Positions 15,049 to 20,315 of a stretch of DNA of 20,315 bases are shown here, one piece after another. The notes below the pieces were generated by a model, which was not told where the DNA came from, made no database searches, and was given only the letters and a program-made list of their open reading frames with translations. Where the stretch lies: assembly GCA_000991645.1 (NCBI GenBank), contig LBRX01000012.1:1-20315 (forward strand), in the 5' to 3' direction. The DNA is from Candidatus Moranbacteria bacterium GW2011_GWE2_36_40 (GTDB lineage Bacteria; Patescibacteriota; Minisyncoccia; Moranbacterales; GWC2-37-73). The translations under genes and the position numbers were made by a program. Positions within the stretch are counted from its first letter, which is position 1, and each line of letters opens with the position of its first letter.

Positions 15049-17118
15049 TTATAAAATTATTTTAATATCTACAGCAACAGATTTTTGTCCATCCGTATTT
15101 ATAAAAAGCGGATTGATATCAAATTCACGCACATCCTCATTTTCCAATGCAAAATCCATCAAACCATGCACTATGTTCACAAATTCATCAATATCAGCAC
15201 TCTTTTGAGAACGAACACCTTGAAAAAGAAAACTTATTTTGCTCTGCAGTATCTCGGTTTTTATTCTCTCCTTGGACATTGGTGGAATCATAAAATTTAC
15301 CATTTTGAATACCTCTGTATAAATTCCACCCAAACCATAGACAATAACCGGACCAAAAATTTCATCTCTTTTTATACCCAAGATAAGTTCTGCAAATTTT
15401 CCATTCATTGGCTGAATGATCAAACGCTCCATTGGAAAATCTTTTTGCAATCTTTGCACGGCAACTTCTAATTCTGAAAAATTTTTGATATTGAGAACCA
15501 GGGCTTGCTTGTCAGATTTGTGCAAAACTTTATCACTATCAACTTTCAAGACAACTGGATATTGTCCTGTTTCAGAAATATTTTTTCCTGGCAAAAGTTC
15601 CAAAGACTCAACTGGAGTTATTCCGTACTTTTTCATTACAATTGCTGCTTCAGAAAAATACAAGGCGCTTCTTTTTTCTTCAAAAGCCCCAGCTATTATG
15701 CTTGAAACTTCCTTTTTACGAACAATGTTAATGCCTGGCTTTTCAGATTTTTGTTTATTTTTCTTGAAAACATTCCACTTATAATATTTATCCAAAACCC
15801 TAACAGCACTATCAGGATTTCCAAAATTTGGAATAAAATTTTCTTTCAAATCAGCAAGTGATTTTCTTATTCGATCACCGCCAATAAAAATAGTCATCAA
15901 AACATTGGCACTATTTTTTTTATTTTCAATTATAGTTTCAGTAATTTTTTCCACTGGAGTTTGTTGTTGTGGAGTAAGCACGCAAATATGAGTGCCAATG
16001 TTTTTATCCCTCAAGACATCCAAGGCCGCTTTGTATCTGTCAGCAGCAGCATCACCAAGCAAGTCAATAGGATTTTCAACTGATGATTCAGGTGGCAAAG
16101 ACTTTTTAATTTCTTCTTTGATTTTTTTTGAAAAATCAGCCAAAACAACTTCTTTATCCTTAAAAGCATCTGTTGTTAAAACACCAGCACCACCAGCATT
16201 TGTTATTACTGAGACCTTATTATTTTTCGGAGCATCGACAAATGAAATAAACATGAGCAAATCAAAAAATTCTTCCAAATCATCAGCTCTTATTATGCCT
16301 GATTTTTCAAAAGCTATGTCCATAATTTCATCACTGCCAGCCAATGCGCCAGTGTGTGAAGAAATTGCAAGTTGCGCCTTTTCAGTTTTGCCCGCCTTTA
16401 AAATAACAACCGGTTTTATTCTGGAAACTCTCCTTGCAGTTTCAATAAATTTCTGACCATCCTTAATACCCTCCAAATACATTCCTATAACCTTTGTTTG
16501 ATTATCGTTGGCAAAATATTCCAATAATTCAGATTCTGCCAACTGCATCTTGTTACCAACCGAAACAATATTTGAAAAGCTGAGATTCTCTTGTTTTGCT
16601 TTATCCATCAAGGCCACAGCCAGAGCGCCAGATTGCGAAATAAAAGCAATATTTCCAACTTCTGGCATCCCTCCGGCAAAAGAAGCATTCAATTTCAATC
16701 CGGGGACAATAAATCCCAAACAGTTTGGTCCCAAAATATTAAGGCCATGCGTATTTGAAAGTTCTTGCAATTCCTTCTCTAGTTTTTCTCCCTCCTGCCC
16801 AATCTCAGAAAATCCAGCTGAAATAACAACAAAATTTTTAATTTTACGCGCACTTTCACGTATAACTCCAACCACGAATTTTGCCGGAACAGCAATAATG
16901 GCAACATCAACATCTTTTTCAATCAATGACAAAGATGAGTAACATTTTTTGAGCTTCAATAATTTATAAGAAGGATTGACAAGATATACTTGACCCCTAT
17001 AGCCAAGTTTCAAAATATTGTCCGTAATAACGGTTCCAACTTTACCTTTTTTATTTGAAGCACCAACAATTGCGATTGAAGCTGGAGCAAAAAGATTTTC
17101 TAAGCTTTTTTTTGACAT
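15049..17118 (-). CDS. ADP-forming acetyl/acyl-CoA synthetase, fused alpha and beta subunits
   Basis: 689 aa from the ATG at 17118. The enzyme converts acyl-CoA, ADP and phosphate to acid, CoA and ATP, an energy-yielding step in fermentation. Domains in order: a CoA-binding Rossmann domain (about 10-105, SIAIVGAS near the N-terminus), a succinyl-CoA-ligase-like domain with GPNCLG (130-135), SQSGAL (161-166) and SSHTGALAG containing the likely phospho-His255, a linker domain, then a C-terminal ATP-grasp domain with HKSD, GLGGIYTEVFK and EFDINPL. An in-frame TTG at 17172 would add 18 residues but lies almost at the transcript start; ATG places the first domain as in relatives. No Shine-Dalgarno. 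A promoter is at 17184-17213, and the pseudo-receiver gene follows 21 bp downstream. Acyl specificity (acetyl or other) is not resolved. Confidence 0.93.
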   Translation of the reverse strand: MSKKSLENLFAPASIAIVGASNKKGKVGTVITDNILKLGYRGQVYLVNPSYKLLKLKKCYSSLSLIEKDVDVAIIAVPAKFVVGVIRESARKIKNFVVISAGFSEIGQEGEKLEKELQELSNTHGLNILGPNCLGFIVPGLKLNASFAGGMPEVGNIAFISQSGALAVALMDKAKQENLSFSNIVSVGNKMQLAESELLEYFANDNQTKVIGMYLEGIKDGQKFIETARRVSRIKPVVILKAGKTEKAQLAISSHTGALAGSDEIMDIAFEKSGIIRADDLEEFFDLLMFISFVDAPKNNKVSVITNAGGAGVLTTDAFKDKEVVLADFSKKIKEEIKKSLPPESSVENPIDLLGDAAADRYKAALDVLRDKNIGTHICVLTPQQQTPVEKITETIIENKKNSANVLMTIFIGGDRIRKSLADLKENFIPNFGNPDSAVRVLDKYYKWNVFKKNKQKSEKPGINIVRKKEVSSIIAGAFEEKRSALYFSEAAIVMKKYGITPVESLELLPGKNISETGQYPVVLKVDSDKVLHKSDKQALVLNIKNFSELEVAVQRLQKDFPMERLIIQPMNGKFAELILGIKRDEIFGPVIVYGLGGIYTEVFKMVNFMIPPMSKERIKTEILQSKISFLFQGVRSQKSADIDEFVNIVHGLMDFALENEDVREFDINPLFINTDGQKSVAVDIKIIL

Positions 17119-17183
17119 TATTTTTATATTTTTATAATTTTGGTTAGTATTAGAACTTACGCATTTTCTCAACCATTTATTCC

Positions 17184-17213
17184 ATTATAACTCTTTTCTT
17201 GGATCATGCGCAA
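17184..17213 (-). promoter_or_regulatory. Candidate promoter of the acyl-CoA synthetase operon
   Basis: On the minus strand a perfect TATAAT (17184-17189) lies 18 bp after TTGCGC (17208-17213, 3 of 6). Transcription would begin near 17177, about 59 nt before the ATG at 17118. It is immediately downstream of the dnaJ terminator, as expected for a new transcription unit. Confidence 0.55.
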
Positions 17214-17245
17214 ATCATAATTTCTAAAAAGTTTTTGTTTTCCAT

Positions 17246-17276
17246 AAAAAAATGTCCCGTGATTGGGACATTTTTT
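17246..17276 (-). terminator. Intrinsic terminator after dnaJ
   Basis: AAAAAATGTCCC (17247-17258) and GGGACATTTTTT (17265-17276) form a perfect 12-bp stem with a 6-nt loop. A- and T-tracts on both sides make it bidirectional in form. It lies 19 bp after the dnaJ stop at 17296. Confidence 0.92.
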
Positions 17277-17295
17277 GAAAAAATTTTGAAATGTT

Positions 17296-18384
17296 TTATA
17301 AGCCGACTTTTTTCAGATCTTCCATGATTCTTTTTTGTTCGCGCGTTGGATTTTTTGGAACATCCACCACAACCGTTACCAATTGATCACCACGATAACC
17401 GGTTCTGTTTAATTCAGGAACACCATGACCTTTTATGCGAAAAATTTCTCCAGACTGAGTTCCCGCAGGGACTTTCATCTTAACGCTTCCATCAATTGTT
17501 TTTACTTCAATTTTATCGCCAAAGACTGCTTGAGAAAATGTGACATGCTCGACAGAAAGAAGATTATTTCCTTTTCTTTCAAAACGCCCGTGTGACTTGA
17601 TATGAACATTAATAAACAAATCTCCACTACGACCACCTCTTTCGCCAGCCTCTCCTTGTCCCTGGACAGAAATTGTCTGACCATTGCTAATCCCAGCAGG
17701 AATATCCACATGCACATTTTGCTGTTCTTTTACTCTGCCTTCCCCACCACATTTATGACATTTTTGCGTAAATGTTTTGCCTGCACCATGACAAGTTGGA
17801 CAAGTAACAACTTGAGAAAATGAACCGAAGATACTTCTTGATGCTTGACGAACCTGCCCTGCTCCTTTGCAAGTTTGACAAGTTTCCTCTTTGGAACCAG
17901 GTTCTCCTCCTGATCCTTTGCACAAATCACATTGCGACAAACGGCGAAGTGAAAAGTCTTTCCCAACACCCGAAACCATTTCTTCGAAAGTTATTTCTGC
18001 ATCAACCTGAATATCCCTCCCGGCTTTGCGATTATTTGCCCTGCTTGATCCTCCTCCAAAAATATCAGAAAAAATATCTTCAAATCCTTCACCAAAATCA
18101 AAGCCTTGACCATTGAATCCTTGTTGAAAACCAGAAAAATCAAATCCACCAAAACCTTGACCACCCCCTCCCCTTTGATCAAAATTTGATCCAAATTGAT
18201 CATATTGCTGACGCTTGGACTTATCTGAAAGCACTTGATAGGCTGCATTTATTTCCTTAAATTTTTCCGCATCTCCACCAGATTTGTCCGGATGATGCTT
18301 GTGCGCCAACTTACGATAAGCCTTCTTGATCTCATCATCAGAAGCATTTTTATCAACACCTAGAGTTTTATAATAATCCGCCAT
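17296..18384 (-). CDS. dnaJ: Chaperone protein DnaJ (Hsp40)
   Basis: 362 aa type I J-protein, the co-chaperone that stimulates DnaK ATPase and presents unfolded substrates. The J domain (about 1-65) has the HPD motif at 31-33. A Gly/Phe-rich region spans about 72-112. Four zinc-binding repeats are CDLCKGSG (152-159), CQTCKGAG (169-176), CPTCHGAG (195-202) and CHKCGGEG (209-216), all eight Cys present. Two beta-barrel substrate-binding domains and a short dimerisation tail follow. The ATG at 18384 is correct for the J domain but lacks a Shine-Dalgarno. Regulation is visible: a CIRCE operator at 18588-18614 indicates HrcA control, and a long structured leader lies between it and the start. dnaK and grpE are not in this window. 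Confidence 0.97.
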   Translation of the reverse strand: MADYYKTLGVDKNASDDEIKKAYRKLAHKHHPDKSGGDAEKFKEINAAYQVLSDKSKRQQYDQFGSNFDQRGGGGQGFGGFDFSGFQQGFNGQGFDFGEGFEDIFSDIFGGGSSRANNRKAGRDIQVDAEITFEEMVSGVGKDFSLRRLSQCDLCKGSGGEPGSKEETCQTCKGAGQVRQASRSIFGSFSQVVTCPTCHGAGKTFTQKCHKCGGEGRVKEQQNVHVDIPAGISNGQTISVQGQGEAGERGGRSGDLFINVHIKSHGRFERKGNNLLSVEHVTFSQAVFGDKIEVKTIDGSVKMKVPAGTQSGEIFRIKGHGVPELNRTGYRGDQLVTVVVDVPKNPTREQKRIMEDLKKVGL

Positions 18385-18411
18385 TTTTGTCTTTGAGGAA
18401 CGAGAAGCTAC

Positions 18412-18554
18412 AAAAATGAGCGTCCCGCACCAATTCTTTAATTAAAACATACTATTAATACAATCTAAGCCGGAGGCGATTCCGTGCAATAATTCCAATC
18501 ATACCATTAAATATAACTTGGAATTTGGTGCTGGGATTGCGCTCCTATATTTTT
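18412..18554 (-). ncRNA. Long-range structured leader element upstream of dnaJ
   Basis: Two arms about 85-95 nt apart pair strongly: GAGCG, TCCC, GCACCAA and TTC (18418-18436) with their complements in 18521-18544. That gives 19 bp interrupted only by one-sided bulges of 3, 1 and 1 nt; six more A-T pairs (18412-18417 with 18549-18554) follow a 4-nt bulge. An internal 8-bp pair, AATTCCAA (18491-18498) with TTGGAATT (18518-18525), partly overlaps the 18521-18525 side, so alternative folds are possible. On the minus strand the closing arm ends CGCTCATTTTT, 27 nt before the dnaJ ATG. It may be an attenuator or RNA thermosensor of dnaJ, a separate RNA, or a MITE with terminal inverted repeats. Function inferred only. 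Confidence 0.5.
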
Positions 18555-18580
18555 CTTACCAATACATATTACAACTAAAT

Positions 18581-18614
18581 AAAAAAATTAGCAATCCCTT
18601 GGTGGGAGTGCTAA
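18581..18614 (-). terminator. Possible terminator formed by the CIRCE inverted repeat
   Basis: In minus-strand RNA the CIRCE arms form a 9-bp stem with one mismatch and a 9-nt loop, followed by seven U. It sits 24 bp after the stop codon of the membrane-protein gene ending at 18639, which otherwise has no terminator. It may therefore act both as operator DNA for dnaJ and as RNA terminator for the preceding gene. Confidence 0.45.
18588..18614 (-). promoter_or_regulatory. CIRCE operator (HrcA binding site)
   Basis: TTAGCAATC-N9-GAGTGCTAA matches the CIRCE consensus TTAGCACTC-N9-GAGTGCTAA at 17 of 18 positions with the exact 9-bp spacing. It lies 204 bp upstream of dnaJ. A weak promoter overlaps it on the minus strand (TTGCTA at 18589-18594 and TGTAAT at 18568-18573, spacing 15). 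HrcA would repress dnaJ and release it on heat or protein-folding stress. The inverted repeat is also followed on the minus strand by seven T (18581-18587). Confidence 0.92.
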
Positions 18615-18638
18615 TTGAAAAAGTTTTTTTAGGCACCA

Positions 18639-19706
18639 CTATTCCAAAATTTCCTTTGAAACAGCGACTGTTTTCACGCCAAGCACTTTTGTTTTAAGTA
18701 AAACAAGCACCACAAATTTAACAATCAAAAACCATAGTATGCTCATGACAGAACCTATTGGATATATTGTCAAAAAGAGAACTGCCGCCAAAATCATTGA
18801 GAACGTTGGGTTTTTTTCCTCCCCACTCATGCCGGGATTAAAATATTGATCTATTTTATTATTAACAAGACCTGTAAATATATCAGATATTTTTTCGCTG
18901 CCCGTTAAAACTGTCCCTGTTAGATCAGAAAATTGAGCTCTTCCGGCGACAAGAATTAATTCTTGATTTTTTTTCGAAAGCTGTGACTCGGCATTAGAAA
19001 AGTTCTCCATCGCTTGCTGCTTTATTGCAGCTCTCTGAGCAGGACTAAGATTGGCTGGGATCTGAGCATCCAATAATTGCTCATTTTGTTGTGTCAAAAA
19101 ATTATTATCGCCAGCAGCATCCTTCTGCGTCTGCAAAATAAACTGATCTACAGTCAATGTTTCATCTTCCAACGATTTAAATTGAGGACTTACTGAAGAA
19201 AGAAAAGGGATTGCAATCTTTTTTGTAACAAAACTCGCATCAAAATGAGGAACTTTTTTCTCGCCATCAAAATTACTCATAACAACATAGTATTGCATTG
19301 TTATGATCACAGTAATAGCAATAAGCATATATGTTTTGCCAGCACGTAAAGATTTCCAGATGCTTATTTTCAAATTGAAATCCATATCCTCCTTGATTCT
19401 CCTGACTGCCAAAAACAGAAAAAAGCCACCTAATAAAATCGCCAAAAATTGGAGCAATTCAAAAGCAAAGATGAGACTCAATAACAATGAACCAAACAAC
19501 ACAATCCTTAAGAACAAATCATTCCGCAAAAGTACCGCGCCCAAATAAACAAAAATAATATAAACAGAAAAAAATATCATCGGCACAACCCAAGTGCTTG
19601 AATTTGGAACTATTATGGCATCTCGTACTGATTGCCAAGCCAAAAAAGCAAAAACAAGTGTAGATACACTCAAAATTAATTCCGTGATTTTTCTTTTATT
19701 TTCCAT
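18639..19706 (-). CDS. Polytopic membrane protein of unknown function
   Basis: 355 aa from the ATG at 19706; not recognised. Hydrophobic segments suggest four closely packed N-terminal helices (about residues 10-110), a fifth after a short basic loop (about 125-145, TYMLIAITVIITMQYYVVM), a soluble region of about 150 residues rich in Gln, Asn, Ser and Asp, probably extracytoplasmic, and two C-terminal helices (FSMILAAVLFLTIYP and SVMSILWFLIVKFVVLVLL). A further in-frame ATG at 19742 adds 12 residues (MAKLFFFCYYLS) and has AAAGG before it, so that start is possible. The inner ATG was chosen because a promoter-like pair (TTGAAG and TATAGC, spacing 17) ends just at the upstream ATG. It is preceded by the terminator at 19777-19814 and followed by CIRCE. 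Function unknown. Confidence 0.75.
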   Translation of the reverse strand: MENKRKITELILSVSTLVFAFLAWQSVRDAIIVPNSSTWVVPMIFFSVYIIFVYLGAVLLRNDLFLRIVLFGSLLLSLIFAFELLQFLAILLGGFFLFLAVRRIKEDMDFNLKISIWKSLRAGKTYMLIAITVIITMQYYVVMSNFDGEKKVPHFDASFVTKKIAIPFLSSVSPQFKSLEDETLTVDQFILQTQKDAAGDNNFLTQQNEQLLDAQIPANLSPAQRAAIKQQAMENFSNAESQLSKKNQELILVAGRAQFSDLTGTVLTGSEKISDIFTGLVNNKIDQYFNPGMSGEEKNPTFSMILAAVLFLTIYPIGSVMSILWFLIVKFVVLVLLKTKVLGVKTVAVSKEILE

Positions 19707-19776
19707 ACTTAAATAATAACAGAAAAAGAACAATTTTGCCATGCTATACCTTTAATGATCTTTTTCTTCAAAATTT

Positions 19777-19814
19777 AAAAAGCCATGATGCGAAATTTCG
19801 CATCATGGCTTTTT
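19777..19814 (-). terminator. Perfect 19-bp bidirectional terminator
   Basis: 19777-19795 and 19796-19814 are exact reverse complements, AAAAAGCC... and ...GGCTTTTT, with the GC-rich part GCCATGATGCG and AAATTT at the turn. It lies 10 bp behind the stop of the 128-aa gene (19825) and separates it from the membrane-protein gene. Confidence 0.92.
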
Positions 19815-19824
19815 TCTTTGACCT

Positions 19825-20211
19825 TCAGATTCTTTGCCGTGCAAGTTCAACATTTCTCTCCCTGCACAACGCAACTATTTCATCGAGCATTTCACTATTA
19901 TGATCAAAAAAGGTTTTCTGCTGGAGCATTTTTTCAATCATAAAAAGAAAATCACAGAATTGACAAATGCTACTGGCATCTAGAAATGCTTTTATCGAAA
20001 CTGTACTCATCGAACTGAGCAAGTCCCAAAAAATAGCAAACTCTTTGTGATCGCCAATTTCCACAAAAACAAGACTAGCCGCTATCCCATCTCGCTTTTT
20101 TTCTTCCTCGTTCCTGAAATTACACATGAAGGAAAAACGAATGATTTGAGCAGTATAATCATCACTGCCTCTTTTAAGCAATCTAACTTTCCGAAAAGTC
20201 TCTCCGAACAT
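19825..20211 (-). CDS. Hypothetical soluble protein
   Basis: 128 aa, family not recognised. No signal peptide or transmembrane helix is seen. It mixes beta-like hydrophobic stretches (AASLVFVEIGD, EFAIFWDLLSSM) with a charged helical C-terminus (EMLDEIVALCRERNVELARQRI). Four Cys occur (FMCNF, ICQFCDF, ALCRE); the CQFC pair (CxxC) might bind metal or form a disulfide, but no partner CxxC exists. The ATG at 20211 is preceded by AAGGTG at a good distance, and a perfect terminator follows (19777-19814), so it forms its own unit or the end of one starting outside. A weak -10 (TATCAT, 20231-20236 on the plus-strand scale) lies upstream. Function unknown. Confidence 0.65.
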   Translation of the reverse strand: MFGETFRKVRLLKRGSDDYTAQIIRFSFMCNFRNEEEKKRDGIAASLVFVEIGDHKEFAIFWDLLSSMSTVSIKAFLDASSICQFCDFLFMIEKMLQQKTFFDHNSEMLDEIVALCRERNVELARQRI

Positions 20212-20315
20212 GGCGCACCTTGTATGATACAGTTAAGATTTTGACAATTTAAAAAGAAGCCTTTATCCTAAAATCAAAGGATAGAGGTTTCGGCAAATCC
20301 CTTGAGCGTTAGGGC
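20212..20315. other. Upstream region at window edge
   Basis: It contains a 6-bp hairpin, TATCCT (20264-20269) with AGGATA (20278-20283), followed on the minus strand by a T-rich stretch. This may be a weak terminator of a gene outside the window. No gene can be supported in it. Confidence 0.35.

Noticed and set aside
15992..16456. 154-aa plus-strand open frame antisense to the acyl-CoA synthetase
   Set aside because: It is a shadow frame of a clearly conserved gene, Ser/Lys-rich, with no start signals.
17119..17172. 18-residue N-terminal extension of the acyl-CoA synthetase from TTG
   Set aside because: It would sit about 5 nt from the predicted transcript start and has no similarity to the CoA-binding domain; the ATG at 17118 fits the family.
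18385..18587. tRNA, tmRNA or SRP RNA in the dnaJ leader
   Set aside because: No cloverleaf, CCA end, tag reading frame or SRP GGAA tetraloop pattern could be recognised; only the long-range stem is supported.

Overview
This 20.3 kb AT-rich window most resembles a candidate-phyla-radiation (Patescibacteria) genome. That is an inference from gene content: a single-TM DUF4012 protein, a DUF475 membrane protein, a fused ADP-forming acyl-CoA synthetase, and several GT4 glycosyltransferases among many small lineage-specific membrane proteins. TGA is used as a stop (for example at 14451 and 2046), so this is not one of the lineages that recode TGA as glycine. Almost every gene is on the minus strand. 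The one exception is a small membrane-protein gene at 11002-11322. Recognisable Shine-Dalgarno sequences occur mostly on the small or accessory genes; lepA, murJ, recJ, dnaJ and acs have almost none.

Layout, in the minus-strand transcription direction (right to left). (1) A 128-aa unknown protein ends at a perfect 19-bp terminator. (2) A polytopic membrane protein is followed by a CIRCE (HrcA) operator, a long structured leader, dnaJ, and a perfect terminator. (3) A promoter drives the ADP-forming acetyl/acyl-CoA synthetase, with a pseudo-receiver/zinc-ribbon protein 21 bp behind it. (4) recJ is followed by a GT4 glycosyltransferase that carries an in-frame palindromic insertion, with a degenerate repeat patch between the two genes. 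(5) The lone plus-strand gene has a strong promoter, a strong Shine-Dalgarno sequence and a 16-bp terminator. (6) An envelope-biogenesis block holds a GT4, DUF475, a second GT4, the coiled-coil/DUF4012 protein and murJ, ending in a terminator. (7) A short secreted protein has its own near-consensus promoter and terminator. (8) lepA follows, and beyond it a promoter points out of the window.

Together the central genes look like part of a cell-surface polysaccharide/peptidoglycan locus: GT4 enzymes, the MurJ lipid II flippase, and a DUF4012 protein often found near such loci. It is flanked by housekeeping functions: EF4/LepA, RecJ, DnaJ and an ATP-yielding acetate-forming enzyme.

I did not find a clearly new multi-gene system, CRISPR array, transposase, tRNA or rRNA. 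The most interesting non-standard signals are a ~140-nt long-range RNA structure between CIRCE and dnaJ, a Rickettsia-like in-frame palindromic element inside a glycosyltransferase, a REPIN-like pair of covarying hairpins at 10717-10814, a receiver domain without its phospho-acceptor Asp fused to a zinc ribbon, and four tandem heptamers directly before a glycosyltransferase start codon.
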